Source: Owenia fusiformis
Taxonomy: Eukaryota; Annelida; Polychaeta; Sabellida; Oweniidae
NCBI GenBank assembly: GCA_903813345.2
Contig: CAIIXF020000009.1
Span: 18,625,759-18,689,758 of the forward strand
Direction: 5' to 3'
Length of the DNA: 64,000 nucleotides
Shown: positions 1-10,384 of the stretch, one piece after another
Numbering within the stretch: position 1 is the first letter of the stretch
How the letters are laid out: each line of letters starts with the position of its first letter
Notes under the pieces: generated by a model
Told to the model about the DNA's origin: nothing
Databases searched by the model: none
The model's input: only the letters and a program-made list of their open reading frames with translations
Translations under genes and position numbers: made by a program

Positions 1-173
1 ATTTATGTTCATTTTTGACAAACTTGCCCTCTGCTTTTACAAGGACTTGGGACCTTCTAGCTAGGCTAGGTAGCATTACAAGTTTGTCGGTCTTCACTCT
101 TCACTAAACTTGGACACTCTATCGCTTAGTGGCTTTGCCGTCCATCTTGTTCTTCTCCACTCTTTTCCTATAG

Positions 174-302
174 GATTTTGTACTCCTGGGTATCGCGACT
201 TTAGGAACAAAGGCCAGATTAACCAGGACACAGCTAGTCCCTGGAGTAGGAGCAATCATAACATACCTTGGAGCAGGAGCTGGAGGAGCACTTGCACTGG
301 AG
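174..302 (+). CDS. Possible isolated exon, unrecognised hydrophobic Gly/Ala-rich peptide
   Basis: A long pyrimidine tract (cttgttcttctccactcttttcctatag, 145-173) ends in a good acceptor. It is followed by a 129-nt open frame (DFVLLGIATLGTKARL, then VGAIITYLGAGAGGALALE) and a fair donor GAG|gtgaat. The exon is phase 0 to 0. Other frames and the opposite strand are also open across this GC-richer stretch, so strand and coding status are uncertain. At 440-510 a related-looking segment contains ADEALALD. No flanking exon could be joined. Confidence 0.22.
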
Positions 303-559
303 GTGAATGAAATCAAGTTGGAAGTTGGTTGAGGTTGAAAGGCAAGAGTATCAGGAAGAATCCTCCTGTTTGTTCACTCGTGACATTCCTTCACCAGCTG
401 TGTTCTTGGGAAGATCGAACATGTGGGGATCATCCACGTTGGCTGAGGGCAATGCTGCCACCTTCTTGTCCTACGGGAAGGGATCTGCTGATGAAGCACT
501 TGCACTTGACAGGGGTATCCTATCCTAGAGTGTTTCACCAGTTTCAACTAATTTTTCAA

Positions 560-660
560 ATCAAGATGGAGTTTTGCCTAGTTGGTCTCCTGGTAAGGAG
601 ACAATTTTTGTGCTTGCTTTCCTCCACAAGGAGATCAACTGGGCAAAACTCCATCTTGAT
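560..660 (+). repeat. Imperfect hairpin, about 39-bp arms
   Basis: Bases 560-598 (starting ATCAAGATGGAGTTTTGCC) pair with 622-660 at roughly nine of ten positions, with a loop of about 23 nt. Either a small foldback element or a microRNA-precursor-like hairpin. Confidence 0.6.
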
Positions 661-718
661 CTGAAAAAAACGTTAACAAGACACACAGTGATAAATATCG
701 CACTTTGAAGAGCAAACT

Positions 719-1575
719 GGCCACCATGCAATTTACCCAGCATGGCCAAAACCTAATCAGACCTTGGCACTAGTCTGCTCTTGCATCTGTTAACATTTCA
801 AGTTGACAAGGTTAGCGGTTTTCCTGCAATTTTGATGACAAGAATTTATTTGTAGTCTTGAACTTTGGGAAAATTTAGATAACATTGTTTGTGACCTAAT
901 TTGATGACCTTCGACCTTCAAAATTTCCTAAATTTAAATCCAAAATATCAATTTAGAAAATCAACTTTTTTGACCTTTTCAAGGTCACTGAAGGTGAATG
1001 AAAGGTCAAATCTGTTACCTAGTTTAATGACCTTCACCTTCGACCTTGAAAATTTCACTTTTTCAGACCTCAGTAGGTGTTTTGTAATTAAGCTGACCTA
1101 AATTTAAATCCAAAATATCAATTTAGAAAATCAACTTTTTTGACCTTTTCAAGGTCACTGAAGGTGAATGAAAGGTCAAATCTGAAATCTAAGGTCAGAT
1201 TTGAACTTCTGAGAACTTGTAGATGTTTTTAAAAAAAATTTGGTCAATTTGGAGCAAGTTGAAAAATTCAAAATGGCCGCCAAATTGAAAAATTCAAAAT
1301 GGCCACCATGTAATTCAGCCAGCATACCCAAAACCTAATCAGATCTTGGCAATAGCCTGCTCTTGCATCTGTAAAAATTTCAAGTTGAACGGATAAGTGG
1401 TTTTCCTGGAATTTTGATGACAAGATTTGTTGAAAAATTCAAAATGGCCGCCACGTAGTTTACCCAGCATGCCCTTAACCTAATCAGATCTTGGTACTAG
1501 TCTGGTCTTGCATCTGTAAAAATTTCAAGTTGAACAGGTAAGCAGTTATCCTGGAAATTTGATGACAAGATTTGG
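719..1575 (+). repeat. Cluster of two interleaved repeat families
   Basis: A unit of about 130 bp (ATGGCCACCATG..CAATTT, CCTAATCAGA, CTCTTGCATCTGT, TTTTGATGACAAG) occurs at about 719-848, 1300-1430 and 1447-1572. A second unit rich in GACCTT and AAGGTCA recurs at 917-1019 and 1095-1185. It is followed at 1583-1601 by a CCCG-rich tract. Non-coding. Confidence 0.8.
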
Positions 1576-1678
1576 TTTATGTGCCGCCCGCCCGCCCGCC
1601 CAACAGCACAAGACGACGACAATATAGCACTTTTTCAAAGTGCAATAAAAAGGGAAACACTCTAGGGTATCCCCTGTT

Positions 1679-1961
1679 CTGTCCTATGTCATTCCTTTCG
1701 TGTCTATTTTCTAAAAATCCACAAAGTGTACACTTTATTTCAGGAAAACTAAAGATATTTAAAATAATCTATTATTTGGGAGAATTTAAACATTTTTCAC
1801 TCGTTTTTGCATTTTGAATCTGTCCTATGTCATTCCTTTCATGTCTATTTTCTAAAAATCCACAAAGTGTACACTTTATTTCAGGAAAACTAAAGATATT
1901 TAAAATAATCTATTATTTGGGAGAATTTAAACATTTTTCACTCATTTTTGCATTTTGAATC
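1679..1961 (+). repeat. Tandem duplication, two copies of 141 bp
   Basis: The segment beginning CTGTCCTATGTCATTCCTTT repeats after 141 bp almost without change (one C/T difference near the start and one G/A near the end), so the duplication is recent. Confidence 0.9.
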
Positions 1962-2284
1962 CATTTTAACTTCACCAATTTATAACATATCGTGAATCTT
2001 CTGGGAATATCGTATTTGGAATTGTAAGGAATAGATTGGTAGGTCAACAGTACATGTTGCTAGTAATTTTTTCATCCCTATAGATCTGATTCTGCCTTTA
2101 AGTACAGCAACACTCTCCTTCCTTTTCTTATCATCAATCCTGAAAAATAGTGTAATGTAACATTAGACTGAATGAATATTTTAATATATCGGTTGATAAA
2201 AAAAAAACTAATTTGCTACAATATCACAATTTACTCTAGATTGTGGCTACAGAGTTGCGGTATCATTTTTCAACATGTTCAATG

Positions 2285-2410
2285 AACTTTGTGACAAAGA
2301 ATTTCATCACCTATTGCCCCGAACCGGTCCGTCTTATCGCTGCAAGCAGATTGCCCCGAACCGGTCCGTCTTCTCGCTGCAAGCAGGATGAAATTCTTTG
2401 TCACAAAGTT
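2285..2410 (+). repeat. Foldback: perfect 24-bp inverted repeat enclosing two 37-bp tandem units
   Basis: 2285-2308 (AACTTTGTGACAAAG...) is the exact reverse complement of 2387-2410. Between them two 37-bp units (2313-2349 and 2350-2386) differ at one base and contain GAACCGGTCCGTCTT. The surroundings to 3090 hold two more CCGGTC motifs (near 2735 and 2757) and otherwise nothing recognised. Confidence 0.92.
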
Positions 2411-3259
2411 TGGCATTTTTTATAAAATCAAACGCGCGTGATTGAAACTCACAAGATGTAAATAGCATGTCATTTACATCATACCTTGATGGGGAAAAAT
2501 AGATCTTATATGTCAGAAGTACTAAATAAAAGTTATCGTGAAAATGAGACAGTCGTTCTCGAGAGAAAAGAGCATAAATGCGCATTTAGAGAGTTTTGGT
2601 CCGTTTAAAAATCTGTAAAAAATTAGGGTACTTAAAAGCATCGGGAGGCATCATATATTTCAAATTAGACACGAGGAAGTCAATATTGAGCAAGTTATGG
2701 CTATTTTAAATTCAAATAAAACCGTTAACCTGTACCGGTCCAGCTTTTGACCCGTACCGGTCAATTTTCGTTAGCTGCGTATACCAAGGGTGAAACATAA
2801 AATTTAATTTCTCTGCTATATATATTATAAGACCCATCAAAGCAGTATTCACATATGCTAATATTTAAAAAATTCTCTGAGACAGTCTGCATTGTCAGAC
2901 ACTACAAAATTATTTATCAAATAGATAAAGGCCCCATGTCAAGTTTGGATATATAGTTTTAATCATTTAAATATTACTTTTAATGACTTAAAAAACTATT
3001 TAGATAGGTTGCTCACTTTGTAATTTTCAAATATTTGAATTTTAAATGGGGCCTTTAATTTCTTCAGAATATTCCAAATAAGAAACTCACCTGGTATGAT
3101 TATTGTGAAAAGACCCAAGCGATGTTGAGCCCCGGGGACATCTGTAGATGGGAAGTGTTACCCTACCTTTCACTAATGTCCCAACCTCCATGTACAGAGG
3201 AACAGGTTCTCAGATCTAGGTCCAGAAGTTGTGCTCGATAGTATTGCGTCCATCTCTAC

Positions 3260-3416
3260 CTTTAAAGGTATTGAATGCTTAAAATAATTATCCAACCTTG
3301 GGGGACTTTGGGATTTGGGAAACGATTGAAGGACCACATCTCCTGTTGCTTGCAGCAGCTCTGTATCTGTCACATCATCTGTGAAAAGATCCTCTTGCTG
3401 CCCTTTCTTCACTCCA
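3260..3416 (-). CDS. Unrecognised protein, candidate exon 3
   Basis: Acceptor tatttacag on the minus strand, then an open frame that starts in the phase left by exon 2: GVKKGQQEDLFTDDVTDTEL, VVLQSFPKSQSPPRL, YFKHSIPLK, ending AAG|gtagag in phase 0. It is acidic then Ser/Pro-rich, with no family recognised. A further exon-like piece, 3091-3141 (acceptor cccatctacag, donor CCAG|gtgagt), meets a TAA in phase 0, so it may hold the stop codon or belong to another isoform. The 3' end is unresolved. Confidence 0.45.
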
Positions 3417-3901
3417 CTGTAAATAAAATAGGTCCATTTCAAAAGATTAATGTGAAAAATATGTATTATGATGAGTATAACATACAATGCATTTGCCAGT
3501 TTAAACACTTGTGTGCAACAAAGGGTTAGGCTGACCTGAGTGGAAAACTCTGGAGAAGCCCCTAGGATCATTAAGTGCATTCATTAATAAAATCATTATA
3601 TCGGACTCAAGATATTATTTGATTTTTAAGATATGTTGACAGGCAAGAGGCAATTTTCACCTGTTGTTTTCACAAAATCGCCTGTTGTTTTCAGGGATTT
3701 TTCAACTTTTCCATGTTAAATTTATGATTTCCATAAATTTTTCCTGTTTTCTTTTATCTAGCCTGTTGTGAGAAATTCTAGTGAAACCCCTGTGTTTATG
3801 TAATACTATAGAGTTCACATTAGCTTGTTAGGTTTCAAAATAATTTTATAACATGTTTGTACATACTAGGAAACATACTGTAACAATTATTTTTATACCT
3901 C

Positions 3902-3971
3902 AATCAAACATTTAAACACTAATATATTCACTGTAACAGTGAATATCTTTCAGTGTTTGAATGTTTGATTT
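3902..3971 (+). repeat. Near-perfect 70-bp palindrome
   Basis: The arms start AATCAAACATTTAAACACT and meet at TTCACTGTAACAGTGAA with almost no loop. It lies in the intron between candidate exons 2 and 3 of the minus-strand gene. Confidence 0.8.
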
Positions 3972-4246
3972 CTAAATTTTGTTATATGTACGTACATGCT
4001 AGAAATAAAGTTAGAGATCCTACATATTGTGGATGAAAAAAAATTTTGCATGTGTAAAAACTTGAAATAATACTGCGGGGCCATTCAGAATAATGCTAGA
4101 AATAAGACTAGAGCTCTTTACAGCTCCAAAATATTTTTAGCATGTACGCACATATAAGAATATTGCTCGGGCTATTAAGAAAATTCTTACTGCGATTTCC
4201 CTGAAATGTTTTACATGTACGTACATGAGAAAATGGATCTATATAC

Positions 4247-4656
4247 TTAATCAGCTTCTGGGGTCTTTTCTTGGAACCCTTTAACTTCTTCATCTCTATG
4301 GCCTCTTTGCCCTCCAGAAATGCCATAAGGTACTTGACCAGGGTTGCCTTGTTCTGGCTCAGGGATGCAGGAGTTGCACACTCTCCGTCGACAGATTCTA
4401 CAATGTATGCAGCATACCCAAAGAATTCTTTACAGGCCACTTGAAGGTCTGGCCTCTGAAGGCAGCAAACTGTAACATGAAGTGAGGGAGCCAATCCCAC
4501 TCTTCCTTCGCACCAGGTCCAGTTTTCTTTGCTTGTGCCAGCACCTCAGCTAGGGCCATGGGCCTCCCAACAGGCTTCCTCGCCTTATTGACTTGGGCAG
4601 CTTTTGCAGCTTTCTTGCTCAGACACAGCTTTCCACTTGATAGTCTCACGAAGAGG
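4247..4656 (-). pseudogene. Unrecognised protein, candidate exon 2 with a one-base frame break
   Basis: The minus-strand frame runs SSGKLCLSKKAAKAAQ, KARKPVGRPMALAEVLAQ, KEEWDWLPHFMLQFAAFRG, then shifts by one base near 4438-4442 and resumes as ACKEFFGYAAYIVESVDGE through KATLVKYLMAFLEGKEA. Adding one base at the break makes the exon 411 nt and gives the phase 2 exit that exon 3 needs, so the exon model is consistent. The acceptor (atgtctag at 4657-4658) is poor; a better one 12 bases upstream (tatgtttcag) would create a stop at the junction. RKPVGRP is only loosely AT-hook-like. It is either a decayed gene, a polymorphic null allele or an assembly error; function unknown. Confidence 0.45.
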
Positions 4657-4961
4657 CTAGACATATTCTGAAACATACCCCCAGGTTATTCTTATTATTT
4701 GAGGGCTCTTAGTTCTACATTTCAAAAGTCTGAGAAAAATAAACATCAAAACTACGACTCGAAACCCGCATATATATTTTTTGAAAAAATGAAAGAATGT
4801 TTCCTGCTACAATGAAGCTGTCTATACCCTCTCAGTTCGTCAGAAATCGCCGATGAGTTTTCAAAGTACCAGTAGATCAAAAAAATCCGTTTTTTGAAAT
4901 ATTTCAAAATTCGATCGATCATTTCGTAGAGAAATACTTCGATTTTAGAGTGGAAACTTAC

Positions 4962-5065
4962 CAATTCTCGTCTCTGGGTAGATATTCTTCAAAATATATC
5001 ATGGTTTTGCTATGAAAAGCAGTTATCACGGAGTAAATCCAACTCAAAGTACGCATTTTCTTCAT
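4962..5065 (-). CDS. Unrecognised protein, candidate exon 1
   Basis: On the minus strand an ATG at 5065, preceded two codons earlier by an in-frame TAG, opens MKKMRTLSWIYSVITAF and later EEYLPRDEN, ending TTG|gtaagt (phase 2) with a perfect donor. A second in-frame ATG (5002) gives MIYFEEYLPRDEN. Just upstream, GCCATCTTTG at about 5083-5092 resembles a YY1-type site often found at transcription starts. The exon is too short for ORF tracks. I do not recognise the protein; the call rests on the donor, the stop-bounded start and phase agreement with the next two exons. Confidence 0.5.
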
Positions 5066-5278
5066 TTCAAACTAGTTGAAAACAAAGATGGCTGAACTAT
5101 GAAGTGACAAGTTAGAGTAGAAGGGGTCTTTTGACTTTTGGTATTTTAGGCCACTGATAAAAATAACTGATTTCCATGTGTTTAACATTTACTAAGTACA
5201 AAATACCAGGTATATCATTCTAATTAAGCACATTTTTCTATTTCTTAGCCTCATTAAACACTTATTTCGTTTGGAATG

Positions 5279-5460
5279 CCCTTAAACCCTGCTGAACCCT
5301 GGTCTGAGAAACAAAGATCTAAATAAGGCCAAAGAGCACCCGGGTTCACTGTTAAACCTCCTGCTCACTGTAGTATGAATCATGAATGTACTTTCACACA
5401 GGGTTTAACAGAAAGAAACAGTGAACCCTGGTCTAACGAATCCGTGTTTCCAGGGTTCGC
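5279..5460 (+). repeat. Small inverted-repeat element
   Basis: The ends are related by inversion (CCTTAAACCCTGCTGAACCCTGG at left; CCTGGTCT.. TCCAGGGTTCGCC at right), with GGGTTCACTGTTAAACC internal echoes. No coding content. The following 5463-6120 shows only AT-rich unique sequence. Confidence 0.5.
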
Positions 5461-6130
5461 CTAGCATGCCTTCGACTCTTTCTCAAATATTGGGCCCAAA
5501 TTTTGAAAATTTATGGCCCATTTATGATAATTTTCCTAAAAAGGTCCAAAAAGGCCCACTAATTGAGGCCCAAAAAAACAATTAAAAAATTGCCAAATCA
5601 AATACTGTAGATACCAATCCCTGGAAGTCGGTCATTTCAAAATAAAATAGCACCAAATTAAGGAGAGATACAGTAACCATTTTCAACTCTATACAGAAAT
5701 TCATCTCAGATATTTATCTTAACAAATGGATAAATCCATCATAATGCAGCCCCATATTTTTCACCCTTATGTGTTGTGGACCCTTGCCCTCTGCACTGTA
5801 CCATTTATAAAAAACAGTATAAATCATATTACCTGTCCTTTTAGCTGTTCAAGAGCTGCAGCAATTTTAGGACCATCTGTCAACTGGGCTAAATGTTCCA
5901 TCTTTAAGTTGTCATTGCTGTGTGGTTTCCTCCTGTATGTTACTTTTAGATTTGTGGTCTCTCAAGGATTTTTCCTGTAGAGGAAATACAAAATACATCA
6001 TGTATATAAAATTAAAACCCCACATGGTAACCATTTGGATAATTAAAATGGAATGGGCAAGAGGAAGTAAAACATAAGAATAACTATAAACAACATAAGA
6101 TATAAGTCCGACTTAATTTAGGCCAATAAA

Positions 6131-9036
6131 ACACCGTCCGTTTATGACCTAATCCGCTGCAATGAGCTTGTTGACATTACCACGGAATATAACTGATCAT
6201 TTCAGTAAAAATGGTGACCTTACCCTACTGAAATGGAGATTATGTTCCACAGCTATTTCTGAGCTGCGATACAACAGCGCCCAGTCTCTAGGGAACTGAT
6301 TTTATTTCTACAGGTAACAATACTATACCTGTGAATAATGTGGTTCTAAAGCCTTAACGAAGTAACCTCCTTTGTTTACATTTGCCAAAACATAAAGAAA
6401 TTAGAAAATTTGTCATAACTTTTTAAAAGCTCGTTAATCTGAACCGATTTCACTTGTTAGTGATGGGTATTTTAGTTGTACACGAACTGAGCATGTCAGT
6501 GGCGTTTGTAATATCTCCAAATTAAATATTTCCCCAGTTGAACACACTCAATCCAAGACTTTGTATAACCACGGAATGGATTATACAAAAGAGTATTGAA
6601 CTAAGATGATCCATTCCGTGGTAATAAATTGAATGCCTTCAACTGGTGAAATATATAATTTGAAGATATTACAATACTGGCATTACAAATGACGCTGGCA
6701 TGCTCAGTTCGTGTAAATCGAAAATATCTGTAACTGATAAGTGAAATTGGTTCCAATTATTGAGGTTTTAAAAATTTATGACAACTTCTAATTTGTTTAC
6801 GGTTTGGCGAATGTTAACAAAGGAGGTTACTTCGCTAAAGCTTTAGAGCCACACTATGCCTGGGTATAGATTTGTTACCCCTGGAAAGTAAAATCAATTC
6901 CCTGGACACTGGGTGCTGTTGTATCACCCTCAGAAATAGATGTGGAACATTATCTCCATTTCCACAGGGCAAGGTCACAATTTTTACTGAAATGATCAGT
7001 TATATTCTGTGGTAATGTCAACACATAGCCGTAGGTAGCGGGGGTTCGGTCAGGATTTCCCAAAATATCATTTTGCGGAAAAATGCAAATTAAATTACTG
7101 TGCTATTTGAAAACTACATATATGAGCAGTAAATGATTTAATATTTGTTATGGTGAACACGAGAGCCTTGTTTTGTTTAAAAAAACATGTCATAGTGAAG
7201 TAACACTTCCCTCAAAACGTTTGGCAACCTTAGGCATTGGGTGAGATTTAAGGGAAGACCCCAGAGCATGAGATTTTACATTTAGAAATAACAATAATTT
7301 CGGACAAGTAACTTAAAAGCTGCTTCTTCTTGGACAAAATAACCCATTTTTGGCAATGGTTAAATCAGTAATTTGTAGGAATTTTGTTTTAAGCCAGTTC
7401 TGGTCCAATACGAAGTTATTGAAAGTTATTGAAAACAATGCAGACGTCCCATACTCCGAATGATTTTTACAACATTGACGAATAAATATCTGGGATAGTC
7501 GTAATATTGATGAAACACATGTTCTTTCAAATGTGTACATCTCTGCTTTGTTTTATTTCAATTAAAATTTAAAATATTTCTTGGGACGTCCCTGGGGCTG
7601 ACAAGTCCCCGAAATCAATTGTGTTAAATAATCAAAAACAACGTTGTGAAATGAATTATTTAAAAGCGTACATATCATTTATAAACACAAGCATTTGTTC
7701 AAATTTATTCATTCTTCCATTTGTTCAGTATTTATTTACCCATCACTTTTCCAAAGAAAATCAATCATTGCAAAAAATGATTTCGTCTTTTCAGATACAC
7801 TCCACTCATCTAAGAGATTGTATAGAATTCAAATTGTTATCGTTCCAGTTGAATTGCTCTCCATTTTCATGACATTTGTTAATGTCATGATATGTTAAGC
7901 GAATAAATTATATAATAAAAAACATTGAAAAATCATATGGTATTAATCTTCAAATAATGAAGGCCTAATTTGTTATCAAGCCGTCTGAACTTAATAAAAT
8001 AACAGTCGCTTGTATTTATATATGATTTATATCCACTAAAACATTTTTATTATCAATTGCGGTTGATCTGCTCCGGGGGACTTACCACTGAGCTCCGGGG
8101 ACGTCCAAAGAAATATTTTTAACTCTTTAAAACAAAGCATAACCGAGACCCACTTATTTGAATAATAGATATTTTTCATCAGTAATACGACTATCCCGGA
8201 TAGTTTGAAAAGCCTTCGTGTAAACTTTGTGAAAAGTTATCATGGAAGAACGATCTTTCGGAGTATATTGGTGTTTGCGTCAATTTCAATAACCTTGCAT
8301 TTGATCCTAACTGGCTTCCAACAAGATTCTTGAAAAACAATTATAAGCCATTGCATGAGGTGATTTATTTTGTCCTAGATGAAGTAGATTGTGCGAAATA
8401 TAGTTGATATTCCTTGTAAACAAATCATGCTCCAGGGTCTACCAGAAATCAGTCGAAATAATGGTGGATTCGGGGCAAATCAGATTTCAGGATATGTATC
8501 CAGTAAAAGATTCACCGAAATATATTTTGATGCAGAAAATTAATCATAAGTTGTCTGACTTTTTTGCACGTTGCCTGTTTATTTTACTTTGTGAACATTA
8601 AATTTACAAAGCTGCAAGGTCATTTTTGAAAATCATTTTTACGTCCTGTGTTATTTCAATGGGAGAGGTTTCTTGATAAAGCCTATTACTTTCAGTAAAT
8701 AAAGACATCATTTTGTTAAATAAAATTCAAATTCAATTGTCTACTTAACTTAATGAAGGAAATAAAATGAATTATTTTTCCCCTCCAAAAATAGTTTTTT
8801 TTACATATTATGCATATAAGAATTCAAACCTTAAGATGCTTTAATACATAATCCAAGGGTTAGTTAGGATTCCCAAACTTTTGGAGGTAGTGTAATTGTA
8901 CAAATTGCATAATTTGAGGAACCCTAATGAAGGGGGGGATTGTGAATAACATAAAAATAGAACCCCCGGTCACCAAATCCTGGCTACGCCACTGCAACAA
9001 GTTCATTATCGTGGATTAGGTCATACACGGACAGTG
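6131..9036 (+). mobile_element. Long foldback element (about 440-bp arms), split by a later insertion
   Basis: The left arm 6131-6581 and right arm 6609-7023 plus 9000-9036 are inverted copies meeting at ACCACGGAATGGAT / ATCCATTCCGTGGT. The arms have diverged by substitutions and small indels. The outer ends match as CGTCCGTTTATGACCTAATCC and its complement GGATTAGGTCATACACGGAC. No transposase reading frame is visible. Confidence 0.85.
7024..8994 (+). mobile_element. Insertion element of 1971 bp nested in the foldback
   Basis: It is flanked by CAACA direct repeats (7019-7023 and 8995-8999); the other foldback arm carries the uninterrupted site. The ends are loosely inverted (CATAGCCGTAG.. 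GGGGGTTC at left; GAACCCCCGG.. GGCTACGCCACTG at right), the latter of the CAGTGGCGTAGCC terminus type common in animal DNA transposons. It holds an internal inverted repeat, 7310-7590 against 8097-8395. No intact transposase. Confidence 0.75.
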
Positions 9037-10318
9037 TATACATGTATATGTAGCTGCATGCAACAACAATAACGCAGATGTGGAGGAAGTTACCAGTTTT
9101 CCACATTTACAGCCTATTCTTATGGGTGTACTACTCTCCCAATCATTCGATTTGGAAAGTACGAGGTTTTCTAAACAAAGCCATTATCATTGACTCTATT
9201 CAAGTCAATATACAGGGTGTCCTCAAAGTATCTTTACACTTTACAAAGACTTTGTATTGTTTATTTTGTAGAAACTTTACGGGACACTCTGTACAGTAAT
9301 TAGTTGAAGATGGCATCTATTGCAATAATAAGACTTACGCGTGTTTGTGTTGATATAAGGACGACCCTTAAATGGTGAAATATAATATTATGCTAATACA
9401 GGGGGTGTTTCTGCTCTTATTTAGATATATAGATAAAAGGCTTCAACAGAGTTTTGTCTGGATTTGCTTTCACATATAGGCCTAGTAATGCATTGATTGA
9501 TCATCGTGATCACGTGACATGATGACAATGCTGACATGTGATCCCTGATGTTTGGATGTTTGCTGATTATTTTTTTGGGAATTGTGCACAAATCTTAGAT
9601 GATTTAGACCCACACCTCTACATTTCCTCGTCATTCAGTTAATTCATCTGACAAGATAATCTTATCAACATAGCTTTACCATGAAAGAGCTTGCACTTGT
9701 TGGTTGTTTACACTTCAAGTTATAAGTTATACCATACCTGTTCGCAGCAGATTGTTTTTGTTTTCAAAGACTGATTTTTGGCAATGGGACTGACCTACAG
9801 TGTCGTGATATTTAGTGTATCTTAAGAAAGCAGAGTTTACCAGATTTTTACATGTAAAAGCACAAGAGATATGATTAGGTAAATGATTAGGTAACTTATC
9901 TTTGAAGTATTTCGACCAGAACATATTTTTTTGAAGCTGAGGGCGAGTTATCTCCAGAGAAGTTCAAGGGTGGGAGAAGTTCGTTCAGCACGTTCGTGCG
10001 TTCTTTCCTAATTACCTTTGGTTAATTTATTCATTCTCACGATCCCGTATAATCACCAAATTTCTGACAATTTTTGGAAACACTTTTCAAGAATATTAAG
10101 GATTTTGTATAGACTGTGTAAAAAGACTTCTGTTAATGAGCTTCTTAATATTCCCGGGAAATTAAACATCTGAAGAAGCATTGACGATTTGCTCTGGGGA
10201 TTGATATTCAAATTTCCCGCAATTTGTATCTGGTGATTCATGGACAAAACTGACCAATAAGATAATTGGTTATTCTTTACTGCGCCACAGATCGATTTTT
10301 GCCACAAATCCACAGAAA
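9037..10318 (+). promoter_or_regulatory. HID1 upstream region
   Basis: This is presumed promoter and 5' UTR. It contains a short element with ACAGGGTGTCC / GGGACACTCTGT ends (9212-9295). No TATA or initiator could be assigned with confidence, and no coding sequence is evident. Confidence 0.4.
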
Positions 10319-10384
10319 ATGGGAAATACTGACACTAAATTGAATTTCAGGAAAGCTGTGATACAGCTGACAACAAAAACACAG
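10319..10384 (+). CDS. HID1: HID1 coding exon 1 (residues 1-22)
   Basis: The exon begins at the only suitable ATG, giving MGNTDTKLNFRKAVIQL, the conserved family start with glycine 2 as the myristoylation site. It ends in phase 0 at ACACAG|gtatta. The 5' UTR and transcription start are not marked by any clear TATA box. Confidence 0.95.

Noticed and set aside
4752-4964. Minus-strand ORF of 70 codons beginning MVSFHSKIEV
   Set aside because: It starts at the perfect gtaagt donor of candidate exon 1 and lies in the intron that follows it.
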